A stretch of DNA of 64,000 nt from Puniceibacterium sp. IMCC21224. Its GTDB lineage: Bacteria > Pseudomonadota > Alphaproteobacteria > Rhodobacterales > Rhodobacteraceae. The notes beneath the pieces are model-generated. The model had not been told where the DNA came from. It did not search any database and saw only the letters and a program-made list of their open reading frames with translations. Location of the stretch: positions 2,976,001-3,040,000 of the forward strand of contig NZ_LDPY01000001.1 of assembly GCF_001038505.1 (NCBI RefSeq), given 5' to 3'. Of this stretch, positions 1-8,615 are shown piece by piece (position 1 is the stretch's first letter; the number at the start of each line of letters is the position of its first letter). The translations under genes and the position numbers were made by a program.

Positions 1-1148
1 ACATCCGCAGTCGGTGCAGGGGCCTGGAGCACCTCGATCCCGGCACGGCTGGACAGGATCACCGTCGGCGCCGCGGCGGGCTGCGGAGCCGGGGCGATTG
101 GCGCGGGTCTCGTGATCTCTGCGATTTCAGCAGTCGCGGCAGCACTTCCCCCCGACTGAGCGGCGGAGGTGGCGGCCGTCACAGCCGCCAATGCGGTGGG
201 TATTTTACCGTCTGGTGCTGCGGCATCTGGCTGGGCAGATGCCAGCCCCGATGCTTCCTCACCCGCCTCTTCGGGCGGCGGCGTGCTGGCTGTGTCCACC
301 TGGTCGGCAATCATGGCAATCCCGTCTGCCCCGGCGTTCGGTTCGAATCTGTCTTGTGCTGTCTCTATCTCAGCCGCGCCCTGATCGACCACGTAACTCG
401 TCTCGACCCCTACCGGGTCTGACGCCCCTCGAACGACCGAAGGTGCGGCGACAGCGTCGTCTGTGACAACTACGACTTGTGCCACATCGGCTGCGACCAT
501 GGGGAATGTCACCGAGACCTCGGATGGGGACTGCGCCACAGTGGCGGGTGCAACTTCCGGGTTGGACGGATCACTGCCGTTCTGCAAAGCCGAGGCGATC
601 TGTGTCCCCAGCGTTGGCGCAATAAGGACCGTATCCTCGGACTGGGTTCTGACGCCGCCGATCCGCATAACAAGGCTCAGCTTCCGTGCGGCAGCACTGG
701 GGGCAAGGGTCAGAAATCCGACAAACTTTCCGGTTCCGTCCGACACTGCCGCGGCTGCAATCTGATCATCGACCAGGATTTCCACATCGCTTTGCGCCTC
801 GGCGATTCCGGCGACAAGCGTGGTGCCGTCCGCTTCGACCCGCACCAGGTCGAAGGTCGGCGGCGCCGGAGCTGCAGCCATCGGCACATTTGTTGATGTC
901 GCTGCGTCGACATTCAGTTCTGGCGGGGTCGTTGCAGTTGACTGCAGCGACGCCTCACCTGCGGGCGGGTCATCGGCAGGCACAGCGGCGTCGTTGCTGC
1001 CCTGTGTAACCGACGCCACGCCAGAATTCGCGCCGGGTGCGGTCGACATCCGTCCGCTGACCAGCAGCGCGACCGCCACCAATCCCACCGCAGCGAGCCC
1101 GCCAAGGGCCAGTCCTGTGGTGCCGCTCGCCAAGCCGCCCTTGCTCAT
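1..1148 (-). CDS. Membrane-anchored Ala/Pro-rich envelope protein, C-terminus beyond the window
   Basis: An open frame runs from an ATG at 1148 off the left edge, giving at least 382 residues. The N-terminus has one hydrophobic segment (about residues 8-32, LALGGLAAVGLVAVALLVSG), then a long Ala/Pro/Ser/Thr-rich acidic linker. Around residues 96-176 there is a compact beta-rich stretch (DLVRVEADGTTLVAGIA onward) resembling a bacterial Ig-like domain. The layout matches a Rhodobacteraceae family with a C-terminal LysM peptidoglycan-binding domain, but that domain would lie outside the window and is not seen. The likely location is inner membrane with a periplasmic body. The gene is divergent from the LOG-family gene at 1269. 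Confidence 0.7.
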   Translation of the reverse strand, partial: MSKGGLASGTTGLALGGLAAVGLVAVALLVSGRMSTAPGANSGVASVTQGSNDAAVPADDPPAGEASLQSTATTPPELNVDAATSTNVPMAAAPAPPTFDLVRVEADGTTLVAGIAEAQSDVEILVDDQIAAAAVSDGTGKFVGFLTLAPSAAARKLSLVMRIGGVRTQSEDTVLIAPTLGTQIASALQNGSDPSNPEVAPATVAQSPSEVSVTFPMVAADVAQVVVVTDDAVAAPSVVRGASDPVGVETSYVVDQGAAEIETAQDRFEPNAGADGIAMIADQVDTASTPPPEEAGEEASGLASAQPDAAAPDGKIPTALAAVTAATSAAQSGGSAAATAEIAEITRPAPIAPAPQPAAAPTVILSSRAGIEVLQAPAPTAD

Positions 1149-1268
1149 ATTTAATCCAGTCCCGTGCATTGCGCGCCAACATCCCCGGATGCCCGCCTGC
1201 GTGGTTGAGCGAATATAGCAAGCGCGCTATCACGGGTCAAAACCACATCGCCGGATCGGACCCCAAAA

Positions 1269-1817
1269 ATGACAATGAAATCAATTTGTGTCTATTGCGG
1301 CGCACGATCAGGCAGTGACCCGACCTTTGCCACCGAAGCCGAGGCATTGGGGCGCGCCATTGCCGCTGAGGGTTGGCGGCTGGTGTATGGTGCCGGGGAT
1401 GTTGGCCTTATGGGGATCGTCGCGCGGGCGACTCAGGCGGCTGGGGGTGACACCTTTGGCGTGATCCCGCAGCATCTGTTGGCCTGGGAAGTGGGCAAAA
1501 CCGACCTTACCCGCTTTGTCGTGACCGAAACCATGCACGAGCGTAAAAAGGTCATGGTGATGAACGCCGACGCCATCGTTGTGATGCCGGGCGGCGCCGG
1601 ATCACTGGACGAATTCTTTGAGGTACTGACCTGGCGACAGCTGGGCTTGCATGGAAAACCGATCTTTCTGATGAACGTCAACGGCTATTGGGATCCACTG
1701 AACGCGCTGCTGCAACATGTGGTCGATCATGGCTTTGCTGATGCTTCGATCGCCGGGTTCGTCGGCAGCGAACCAACGGCAGACGCGATAATAGACGCTC
1801 TGCGCCGCACGCTCTGA
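1269..1817 (+). CDS. LOG-family protein (TIGR00730), putative nucleoside 5'-monophosphate phosphoribohydrolase
   Basis: The 182-residue protein has the LOG/lysine-decarboxylase-like Rossmann fold. It begins with the family opening ICVYCGARSGSDP and carries PGGAGSLDEFFEVLTWRQLG at about residues 103-122, the PGGxGTxxE active-site motif with Ser in place of Thr. Family members hydrolyse nucleoside monophosphates such as AMP or cytokinin riboside 5'-monophosphates to base plus ribose 5-phosphate. The substrate cannot be told from sequence. Start is the ATG at 1269; an in-frame ATG two codons later is possible. Its last 91 bases overlap the 3' end of rarD on the other strand. Confidence 0.9.
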   Translation: MTMKSICVYCGARSGSDPTFATEAEALGRAIAAEGWRLVYGAGDVGLMGIVARATQAAGGDTFGVIPQHLLAWEVGKTDLTRFVVTETMHERKKVMVMNADAIVVMPGGAGSLDEFFEVLTWRQLGLHGKPIFLMNVNGYWDPLNALLQHVVDHGFADASIAGFVGSEPTADAIIDALRRTL

Positions 1818-2680
1818 TGCCGCCAGGCAGCCCCTGAATAGAGCGCCAGCGCGGTCCAGATCAGGCCAAATGCGATAGCGTGGACAAGGCCGAAAGGTTC
1901 GCCAAATATCATCACAGCGCAGACGAACTGCAATGTCGGGTTTATATATTGCAGCAGGCCAATGCTGGCCATCGTCACCCGTTGCGAAGCATACGCGAAC
2001 AGGATCAGTGGCACAGCCGTCAACGGGCCTGACAGCGCCAGCAGCAGGCTGATCACCGCATCCTCACCAAAAGCCCCGCCGCCGGGGGTAAAATGCAGCC
2101 AGACCAGCCAGCCTGCTGCCAGCGGACTGAGCAGCATCACCTCGGCAGTGACTGATACCACCGGACCCACCGTGAGGCGCTTTTTGATCAGACCATAAAG
2201 GCCGAATGTTGCGGCGAGCACCAGCGAGATCCAGGGTGCTGCCCCCAACCCCACTGACAGCACCAGCACAGCGATCACGGCCAGCGCGACTGCGACCGCC
2301 TGCCCTCGGCCCAACCGTTCGCCAAACGCCACCACGCCAAGCAGAACCGCGACCAGCGGAAATATGTAATATCCTAGCGATGCTTCGGTGGTGCGGCCAA
2401 TCTGGACCGACATAATGAACAGGAACCAGTTGGTCGAAATCATCAGCGCCGCAAAACCAAGCACCGCCGCCGCACGCAGTCCTGACAACGCAGCCACCAG
2501 CCGACCAAAACGCCCCTGCACCAACAACACGATCATGAAAAAGCCCGCCGACCATAGCGTCCGGTGCGACAGCACTTCGAGAGGTGGCACCGTCGCAAGC
2601 AATTTGTAGTAAAGTGGCGACAGGCCCCAGATCGTACAGGCCAGAATCATCGCCAGAACCCCGGCGCGTGCGTCCTGCAT
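1727..2680 (-). CDS. rarD: RarD-type EamA/DMT-superfamily permease
   Basis: A 317-residue integral membrane protein with about ten hydrophobic segments. It opens in the RarD manner (GVLAMILACTIWGLSPLYYKLLATVPPLEVLSHR, split here in description only by position: residues 7-41) and has LGYYIFPLVAVLLGV and LLQYINPTLQF, both typical of RarD. Family members were first linked to chloramphenicol sensitivity; the natural substrate is unknown. The last 25 or so residues after ALYSGAAWRH are polar and not membrane-like. They are encoded inside the convergent LOG gene, so the C-terminal tail probably reflects read-on to the first available stop. Confidence 0.88.
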   Translation of the reverse strand: MQDARAGVLAMILACTIWGLSPLYYKLLATVPPLEVLSHRTLWSAGFFMIVLLVQGRFGRLVAALSGLRAAAVLGFAALMISTNWFLFIMSVQIGRTTEASLGYYIFPLVAVLLGVVAFGERLGRGQAVAVALAVIAVLVLSVGLGAAPWISLVLAATFGLYGLIKKRLTVGPVVSVTAEVMLLSPLAAGWLVWLHFTPGGGAFGEDAVISLLLALSGPLTAVPLILFAYASQRVTMASIGLLQYINPTLQFVCAVMIFGEPFGLVHAIAFGLIWTALALYSGAAWRHQSVRRRASIIASAVGSLPTNPAIEASAKP

Positions 2681-2774
2681 TGTCGTTCCCCTTGCCCTGC
2701 GTTCTGAGGGTCTTAGCTGCGGCGATGAACCATCGCAACATGATCCGGGGGCCTGGTCCGCGCACCTGCCATCG

Positions 2775-3230
2775 CTACGAGGCCCGTTCCGTTCGGGGCT
2801 GCACTTCCAGCCGTTGTTCCATCAAGCACAGGTCAAGCGTGCGCGGCGGCAGACGCCCGACTTGCTCAAAAAGGCTCAGAAAATCGACGAGGCTGCTTAT
2901 TTCGGTGATCAGATCATCTTCGAACCGCATCATGTAATGCAGCCTGACGCAGACGCGCCTGCCTGAACGGATCTCGACACCGGACATCTCACCCATGATG
3001 GCCACCCAGTTGTCGTTTTCGACTGCTTGCAGTGTACGATAGGCGATATTGTCGAATTGCCGCGCAATCATCCTGTGATAGCGCAGGTAATCCGACGGCC
3101 CCTCAAGGGTTTCAGCCTCGAGTCCCGACGTTACAGCATCGGCGGCCATCATCTCATGCGCTGCATCTATATCACCAAGGACCCAGACGCGTTTCATAAA
3201 TGCCGTGACTCGTGCCTCAAGCCTGTTCAT
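2775..3230 (-). CDS. NTF2/SnoaL-like protein
   Basis: The 151-residue protein looks like a SnoaL/NTF2-like cone fold: an N-terminal helix pair (NRLEARVTAFMKRVWVLGD), a 'mmaADAVTSG' strand entry and alternating strands such as VCVRLHYMMRFEDDLITEI. Proteins of this fold are small ligand-binding or enzyme domains of very diverse role, so no function is given. Start at 3230 is preferred because GGAGGT lies six bases upstream; an ATG eight codons earlier lacks such a site. It is followed by sodB's terminator region upstream of it on the same strand and precedes rarD by about 95 bases. Confidence 0.65.
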   Translation of the reverse strand: MNRLEARVTAFMKRVWVLGDIDAAHEMMAADAVTSGLEAETLEGPSDYLRYHRMIARQFDNIAYRTLQAVENDNWVAIMGEMSGVEIRSGRRVCVRLHYMMRFEDDLITEISSLVDFLSLFEQVGRLPPRTLDLCLMEQRLEVQPRTERAS

Positions 3231-3359
3231 GCCCGCACCTCCAGATTGTATCATTCCATTTCTGACTCACAACGGTTGAGGATAGCGCGCCGCCGAGAGG
3301 TTTCCAGAACTGCAGGCCTTCTGCCAATTATCATGGTAAATATTACCATCCCGACGCAT

Positions 3360-3388
3360 AAAAAACGCCCCGCGATTTCGCGCGGGGC
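3360..3388 (-). terminator. Rho-independent terminator of sodB
   Basis: A perfect 8-bp stem (GCCCCGCG at 3367-3374 pairing with CGCGGGGC at 3381-3388) encloses a six-base loop. On the minus strand it is followed by six T residues (A-run at 3360-3365). It lies 27 bases past the sodB stop codon. Confidence 0.9.
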
Positions 3389-3414
3389 ATCAATGTCGGA
3401 CGTGATGGATTGAG

Positions 3415-4023
3415 TCAGGCTGCCGACAGGCGGGCCGCCACGTTTTCCCAGTTCACCAGATTGTCAAGGAAGTTGGTCAGGTAAGCGGGACGCTTGTTGC
3501 GGAAATCGATGTAATAGCTGTGCTCCCAGACATCGCAGCCCAAAAGCGCAGTTTGGCCAAAGCACAGCGGGTTCACGCCGTTCTCTGTCTTGGTGATTTT
3601 GAGCGAACCGTCGCCATCAACCACCAGCCAGGCCCATCCGGATCCGAACTGACCCGCGCCCGCAGCCGAGAAATCCTCCTTGAACTTGTCGATCGAACCG
3701 AAAGCTTCGGTGAGGCGGCTCTCAAGTGCGCCAGGCATGGCGTTGTTGCCCGGTCCCATCATCTCCCAGAACTGTGTGTGGTTCCAGTGCTGCGAGGCAT
3801 TGTTGAAGATGCCCGACTGCGCCACAGCGGACTTGTCATAGGTACCTTTGACGATCTCTTCGACCGACTTGCCCTCCCACTCAGTGCCGGCAATCAGCTT
3901 GGATCCGTTGTCAACATACGCCTTGTGGTGGATATCGTGGTGATATTCCAGCGTCTCCTTGGACATGCCCTTGCTGGCAAGCGCGTCGTGGGCATAGGGA
4001 AGATCGGGAAGTTCAAAAGCCAT
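3415..4023 (-). CDS. sodB: Superoxide dismutase, Fe-type
   Basis: The enzyme dismutates superoxide to oxygen and hydrogen peroxide in the cytoplasm. The 202-residue length is normal. Metal ligands are visible: the His in YHHDIHHKAYV (N-terminal helical domain), the His of QHWNHTQFW, and Asp and His of DVWEHSYYIDF near residue 160. The Gln in FNNASQHWNH is the position that favours iron over manganese in this family, so Fe or cambialistic use is inferred. It is monocistronic, with its own strong terminator. Confidence 0.97.
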   Translation of the reverse strand: MAFELPDLPYAHDALASKGMSKETLEYHHDIHHKAYVDNGSKLIAGTEWEGKSVEEIVKGTYDKSAVAQSGIFNNASQHWNHTQFWEMMGPGNNAMPGALESRLTEAFGSIDKFKEDFSAAGAGQFGSGWAWLVVDGDGSLKITKTENGVNPLCFGQTALLGCDVWEHSYYIDFRNKRPAYLTNFLDNLVNWENVAARLSAA

Positions 4024-4127
4024 GATGTGACCCCTCTTGAATATGTCAGGTTATACCGTCCTTTACCTGATCCCAGAACCGTCCGGCGTCAAGGCTCGGA
4101 TTGTGTGGACACAGGCATTGTAATGGA

Positions 4128-4538
4128 TCAACGCGGCGCGGTCTTGCAAGTTCCCGAGCCGGTGAAAACAGCGTCGTCACCCACCGCCGTAGCCGACATG
4201 TGAAGCGCCTGCGTAGCCTTGAGATAGGTCGCCCGATAGCGCAATCGCGTCATTCCAAGATTGGGCACTGCGCGCAAATCCAGCGTCCAGACAAAGGTGA
4301 TGCGGTGGACGTTTTCGATCGCGATCCGCGCGGTCAGCGGCTGACTGTCGTTAAAGTAAAGGATCAGCGGATCCGAGACAATAACGCGACCAACCTCGCG
4401 GTCGTCACCCAGAAACAGCACCTCGGGAATCCAGCCACGCGCATCATATCCAGCGATCTGGCATACATACGTGTCCGCAGCCTGCGCACGCGCCGCCGTC
4501 AGCAGCAGCACCGCTGCCGCCAAAATCCATCGCCCCAT
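4128..4538 (-). CDS. Secreted hypothetical protein
   Basis: The 136-residue product starts with a clear Sec signal peptide (MGRWILAAAVLLLTAARAQA, cleavage after AQA). I do not recognise the mature part. It is beta-rich with two cysteines (TYVCQIAG near the mature start and GTCKTAPR at the end) that could form a disulfide. The start at 4538 was chosen because a longer in-frame extension upstream adds Arg-rich residues that would spoil the signal peptide. It lies upstream of sodB on the same strand with a gap of about 100 bases. Confidence 0.7.
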   Translation of the reverse strand: MGRWILAAAVLLLTAARAQAADTYVCQIAGYDARGWIPEVLFLGDDREVGRVIVSDPLILYFNDSQPLTARIAIENVHRITFVWTLDLRAVPNLGMTRLRYRATYLKATQALHMSATAVGDDAVFTGSGTCKTAPR

Positions 4539-4839
4539 GCCCGAACCCCTGTGGTCTTGTCGTGTCCAACCTTGAGGAGAATGACCGACAAGGCAACCAA
4601 GCACCTGCAGCTTTCTCTCTCGGGGGCGGGCAGACAGCACCGCACACAGGAAATCTGCGGTTCTCAGGACCGGCGCAACGCTGCGTCAGGCTATCAACGA
4701 AGAAAGCTCTGACCGGTTGTTCAGCCGCGACATCACACGAAACAAGGAATGAGAAGCTGCACCATTATTCTTTGACGAATTATCGCACACTTGTCCCAAC
4801 GACAGAATGGATCACATCGCTGTGCGTTTCGGCTGGATT
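4539..4839. other. Intergenic region without recognised features
   Basis: About 300 bases between two minus-strand genes for exported or membrane proteins. Possible short frames here have no RBS, domain or codon support. It presumably carries the promoter of the secreted protein ending at 4128; no convincing box was identified. Confidence 0.4.
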
Positions 4840-5094
4840 TCAGTTGCCGTCGACAGCCCCATCAACCGTGTTGTCAATCGCCTCTGCTGCGTTGTTCACC
4901 GCGTCACTCGCGCCGTCCAAGGGGATATTGGCCTCACCATTGTCGTTCGAAACATCGCTGGTGCCATCGCTGAAAACAACAAAGACAAGAAGAGCCACGA
5001 CAGCCAGAATACCGACAACATAGGCAATTCCGGTATGGCGGCCCAAGCGCGCCGCGCCGCGATGCCTTTCGGGGGGCAGGTTCGTATCGTGCAT
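4840..5094 (-). CDS. Small single-span membrane protein
   Basis: An 84-residue protein with a basic N-terminus (MHDTNLPPERHRGAARLGRH), one transmembrane segment (IAYVVGILAVVALLVFVVF, about residues 22-40) and an acidic Asp/Asn/Ala-rich tail. The tail repeats DGASDAVNNAAEAIDNTVDGAVDGN-like units. The topology suggests an N-in, C-out anchored protein with an acidic periplasmic tail. I do not recognise a family. The ATG at 5094 is preferred to the upstream in-frame ATG at 5157 because the topology starts there. Confidence 0.6.
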   Translation of the reverse strand: MHDTNLPPERHRGAARLGRHTGIAYVVGILAVVALLVFVVFSDGTSDVSNDNGEANIPLDGASDAVNNAAEAIDNTVDGAVDGN

Positions 5095-5339
5095 TTTACC
5101 ACTCCTGTGCAAAATCTCAGTGTTGAGGAAACCCACCCAGACACTGCCCGGTTCCAATCCGGCGTCAGTCCCGACGATCGAGAACGATTTTTCGCCGACA
5201 TCGACCCTATGCCCGGCGATGTTCTGCCGACATCGCAGCCCCCTGCAGTTGCGACATGGCGAGGCACCCGCCGCATTTGCCCTTTTGTGCCGATGGTGCG
5301 GGCGTTACATGATCAGCAGGATATATCTGAGGAGACGGC

Positions 5340-6575
5340 ATGATACCTTTCTGGATCATCAGCGGCGCGCTTGGCCTTGTTGTCGTGGCCTTGCTGGTGC
5401 TTGCCTTGTTGCGGAACCGCCCTGACGGCGGTGTGGCTGACAGTTCGGATCTGCAGGTTTACCGCGATCAGCTGCGCGAGGTCGAACGCGATGTCGCGCG
5501 CGGTGTGCTGGCCGAGGCGGATGCCGAACGGCTGCGCGCCGAAATATCGCGGCGCATCCTGGCCGCCGACGCCGAACTGCGCGCGACCGTCACCGCAACG
5601 CAGGCTCCGCGCGGTGTGGCGCTCGCCACTGCCGGTCTGATCCTGATCATCGTTCTGGTTGGCGGGTATGGGCTGTACAGCACGCTTGGCGTGCCGGGAT
5701 ATGGTGATCTCGCGCTCCGGGACCGGATCGCCGCCGCTGATGAGCGCCGCAAAAACCGCCCCTCGCAGATCGAGGCAGAGGGGCAGCTCCCCCCTCTGCC
5801 CGCCACCGATGCGCCCAAAGAATATCTGGCGCTGGTGGATCGTCTGCGTCAGGCGGTCGAGGACCGCCCCGACGATCTGCAAGGGCACGTGCTGCTGGCC
5901 CGCAGTGAGGCCACACTGGGAAATTTCATCCGCGCCTATATGGCGCAGGAACGTATCGTCGCGATCCGGGGCGACGACGCCACCGCGCGTGATTATGCCG
6001 ATCTGGCCGATATGATGGTGCTCGCCGCCGGCGGCTATGTTTCCCCCGAGGCCGAGCGGGTTCTGGATGGCGCACTGTCCCGTGACCCCAACAACGGTGT
6101 GGCGCGGTATTATGGTGGTCTGATGCTGCAACAGAACGACCGGCCCGACGTAGCATTTCGGCTGTGGGACACCTTGCTGCGCGCAAGCAACCCTGACGAC
6201 GCCTGGGTGCCGCCAATCACGGCCCAGATCGGGGAGCTTGCCCTGCGCGCCGGAGTGACGGGCTACCAGATCCCCGATCTTGGCGGCACAACGCTCGCAG
6301 GCCCCGGTCAGGATGACATTGCAGCGGCAGAAAACCTGAGCCCGGAAGAACGCCAGGAGATGATCCGCGGCATGGTCAGTCAGTTGTCGGACCGGCTCGC
6401 CAGCCAGGGCGGAACACCCGAGGAATGGGCCCGCCTGATCGGCGCCTATGGGGTCCTCGGCAATGCTGAACAGGCCATCGCCATCTGGGAAAACGCGCAA
6501 GAGGTCTTTGCCGGGAACGACGCCGCGCTTGAGATTGTCCGCGACGGGGCGCGCAATGCGAATATCGCTCCGTGA
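5340..6575 (+). CDS. ccmI: Cytochrome c biogenesis protein CcmI
   Basis: CcmI is an inner-membrane protein that hands apocytochrome c to the heme-ligation complex CcmF/CcmH. The 411-residue protein has an N-terminal membrane segment (WIISGALGLVVVALLVLALL), a cytoplasmic helical loop with the CcmI signature YRDQLREVERDVARGVL (about residues 40-57), a second membrane segment near residues 95-117, and a periplasmic TPR-like region (LARSEATLGNFIRAYMAQER, ARYYGGLMLQQNDRPDVAF). Other ccm genes are not nearby. An RBS-like GGAG lies about ten bases before the start ATG. Confidence 0.92.
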   Translation: MIPFWIISGALGLVVVALLVLALLRNRPDGGVADSSDLQVYRDQLREVERDVARGVLAEADAERLRAEISRRILAADAELRATVTATQAPRGVALATAGLILIIVLVGGYGLYSTLGVPGYGDLALRDRIAAADERRKNRPSQIEAEGQLPPLPATDAPKEYLALVDRLRQAVEDRPDDLQGHVLLARSEATLGNFIRAYMAQERIVAIRGDDATARDYADLADMMVLAAGGYVSPEAERVLDGALSRDPNNGVARYYGGLMLQQNDRPDVAFRLWDTLLRASNPDDAWVPPITAQIGELALRAGVTGYQIPDLGGTTLAGPGQDDIAAAENLSPEERQEMIRGMVSQLSDRLASQGGTPEEWARLIGAYGVLGNAEQAIAIWENAQEVFAGNDAALEIVRDGARNANIAP

Positions 6576-6686
6576 CCCGCGCGGGCGGCACACTGCGTCG
6601 GCTTGGGGCCGCCGACCTGCCAACACGACGGCAGCAGAACAGAGTAACGGGACGATTTACCCGGTCCACAACACGCAAGGTACAAG

Positions 6687-7166
6687 ATGATCTTTGAGGA
6701 TATCGCGACCTTCCACGCCGCCCTGCCGCGCGAAAGCGCGTTGATGGGCCTCGACCTTGGGGAAAAGACCATCGGCGTTGCCGTGTCGGATCGGCTGCGC
6801 TCGGTCGCGACGCCGCTTGAAACCGTACGGCGGCGCAAGTTCACTCTGGATGCCGCGCGCCTGCAAGAGATCGTCGCGGACCGCGAGATTGGCGGCGTGA
6901 TCCTTGGGTTGCCGCGCAATATGGACGGCTCCGAGGGGCCGCGCTGTCAGTCCACCCGCGCCTTTGCGCGTAATTTCGAACGGCTCTGGTCCGGTCCAAT
7001 CGGGTTTTGGGACGAACGCCTGTCGACCGTCGCCGCAACCCGCGCCCTGCTTGAGGCGGACACATCCCGCAAACGCCGCGCCGAGGTGATCGACCATGTT
7101 GCCGCCTCGTATATTCTGCAGGGTGTGCTGGACAGGCTGCGCCACATCCGCCAGACAGAGGTCTGA
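6687..7166 (+). CDS. ruvX: Putative pre-16S rRNA nuclease / Holliday junction resolvase-like YqgF
   Basis: A 159-residue RNase H-fold protein of the YqgF/RuvX family, linked in E. coli to 16S rRNA 5'-end maturation. The first catalytic Asp lies in LMGLDLGEKTIGVAVSD (residues 20-36). The conserved GLPRNMDGSEGPRCQ and the ending FWDERLSTVAATRALL are present, as is the C-terminal Asp in EVIDHVAASYIL. It follows ccmI by 111 bases and is followed by the DUF1289 gene 36 bases on, so the latter two are probably co-transcribed. Confidence 0.92.
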   Translation: MIFEDIATFHAALPRESALMGLDLGEKTIGVAVSDRLRSVATPLETVRRRKFTLDAARLQEIVADREIGGVILGLPRNMDGSEGPRCQSTRAFARNFERLWSGPIGFWDERLSTVAATRALLEADTSRKRRAEVIDHVAASYILQGVLDRLRHIRQTEV

Positions 7167-7202
7167 ACCCGTGATACCACCAGCGCCCAAGGCAGGCCCG
7201 AC

Positions 7203-7439
7203 ATGAGCGACGACATCTGGACCCGCGATGAGGTGGAAAGCCCCTGCATCAAGATCTGCGTCATTCACTCTGAATCGAGGCTTTGCACTGGCTGTCTGCG
7301 CAGCATCGACGAAATCACCCGCTGGTCGACAATGTCCGGTGATGAGCGACGCACCGTCATGGCAACCCTGCCCGACCGCGCCGGAACGCTGAGCACACGA
7401 CGCGGCGGCCGTGCAGCACGTCTGGCGCGTGGGACCTGA
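7203..7439 (+). CDS. DUF1289 family small cysteine protein
   Basis: A 78-residue protein with the DUF1289 pattern ESPCIKICVIHSESRLCTGCLRSIDEI: cysteines at 15, 19, 28 and 31 followed by a Trp. The four-cysteine arrangement suggests a metal or Fe-S site; function is unknown. The C-terminal half is basic. It lies directly behind ruvX, a common pairing in alphaproteobacteria by my recollection. Confidence 0.85.
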   Translation: MSDDIWTRDEVESPCIKICVIHSESRLCTGCLRSIDEITRWSTMSGDERRTVMATLPDRAGTLSTRRGGRAARLARGT

Positions 7440-7511
7440 CTGAACGGGCGCACTTTGGCGAATGTCGCGCAACGCCCAATCTGCTATGTCAACCGTGGCG
7501 GCAGTGGGCCA

Positions 7512-8336
7512 TCAGCCCCACAGCGCCTTGCGCAGCATGTTCAGTGCGACAATCAGGATAAACACCGCAAACACCCGCCGCAGCACCAGCGCATCAAGGC
7601 GGTGCGCAATCTGCGCGCCGATGGGGGCCGTGACCAATGTCGTCGACACCGCCACCGCAAAGGCCGCAAAGTTGACTGCTCCGATGGTCATGGGGGGACG
7701 GGCGCCGGGGTCAATCTGCACGGTCAGGAACGCCGCCACCGATGGCACCGCGATAACAACACCAAAGCCGGCCGCCGTTGCCACCGCCCGATGCATCGGC
7801 ACCCCGAACAGCGTCATGATCGGCACCCCTAGGCTGCCACCGCCAATACCCATTAGTACCGACAGGAACCCCACAGCGGGTGACATCGCCGCCCGCACCA
7901 TTCCGGTCGGCATCGCGCCCCCCAACCGCCACGATGGTCGCCCAAACGCCAGATAAAGCCCGATAACAATCGCCACGCCGCCGAAAATCATCTGAAGGGT
8001 CGTAGACCGCAGCGCCGCTGCAACCCCCACCCCCACCAGGGCGCCGATCACAATCCCCGGCGCCCAGCCACGCAAGACCGACCAGTCCACCGCACCGCGC
8101 CGATGATGCGCCATTGCGGACCGGATCGAAGTGACAATAATCGCCGCCAGGGATGTCGCCAGACAAATCTGCATCAGTTGCGGGCTGTCATATCCAAGCG
8201 TCTGAAAAACATAAAAGAACACCGGCACATGTATGATGCCGCCGCCCACACCCAGCATTCCGGCCAGCAGGCCGGCAAAAGCGCCGCCCACCAGCAGCAG
8301 ACCGACCAGCGGCACCAAGGTTGAAATGTCTGGCAT
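7512..8336 (-). CDS. TSUP (TauE/SafE) family membrane permease
   Basis: A 274-residue hydrophobic protein with about eight membrane segments. It shows the two glycine-rich repeats of the TauE/SafE family: AGLLAGMLGVGGGIIHVPVFFYVFQ-like near residue 20, and VGFLSVLMGIGGGSLGVPIMTLFG in the second half. Members move sulfite, sulfonates or other small organic anions; the substrate here is not inferable. The start at 8336 puts the first helix at the N-terminus; an upstream in-frame ATG at 8414 would add a basic non-membrane leader. Convergent with the DUF1289 gene. Confidence 0.85.
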   Translation of the reverse strand: MPDISTLVPLVGLLLVGGAFAGLLAGMLGVGGGIIHVPVFFYVFQTLGYDSPQLMQICLATSLAAIIVTSIRSAMAHHRRGAVDWSVLRGWAPGIVIGALVGVGVAAALRSTTLQMIFGGVAIVIGLYLAFGRPSWRLGGAMPTGMVRAAMSPAVGFLSVLMGIGGGSLGVPIMTLFGVPMHRAVATAAGFGVVIAVPSVAAFLTVQIDPGARPPMTIGAVNFAAFAVAVSTTLVTAPIGAQIAHRLDALVLRRVFAVFILIVALNMLRKALWG

Positions 8337-8498
8337 GGATCTTGCACCTCTGCTGTCGCCTCGTTGCCATCGGTAAACCCGCTGACGCGCCGCTTGGCAA
8401 TGCCACCGCCGCAAATAGCCGCCGCCTCGGTGTTTTGTCGTGCTGCACGAGTGCCATTCAGGCGATCACCGGATTGGCATTTAAGCCGACCTCGTGCC

Positions 8499-8615
8499 CT
8501 AGGTCACCACAGGCGCCGCCGCATCCATCCGATCAAGCGCCGCCAGAATCAATTCGGGCCCGGCCCCGCGCTGCGCGCCCCCTACGGACAGGGCGCGCCG
8601 CCAGTGCCGCCCCCC
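8499..8615 (-). other. Out-of-frame C-terminal tail of dusA (probable frameshift)
   Basis: Reading the minus strand one frame away from the dusA frame, beginning just after a run of six C (8610-8615, G6 on the coding strand), gives RHWRRALSVGGAQRGAGPEL and ILAALDRMDAAAPVVT, then TAG at 8499-8501. The motif GQPG.RHWRR is the usual DusA C-terminal motif, so this tail belongs to dusA. A one-base slip in the homopolymer, genuine or a sequencing error, would join the two. Confidence 0.75.

Noticed and set aside
2064..2765. 233-residue minus-strand frame
   Set aside because: Out-of-frame shadow of rarD, Gly/Arg-rich and without domains.
5313..6626. 437-residue minus-strand open frame
   Set aside because: Antisense shadow of ccmI caused by high GC; no family features.
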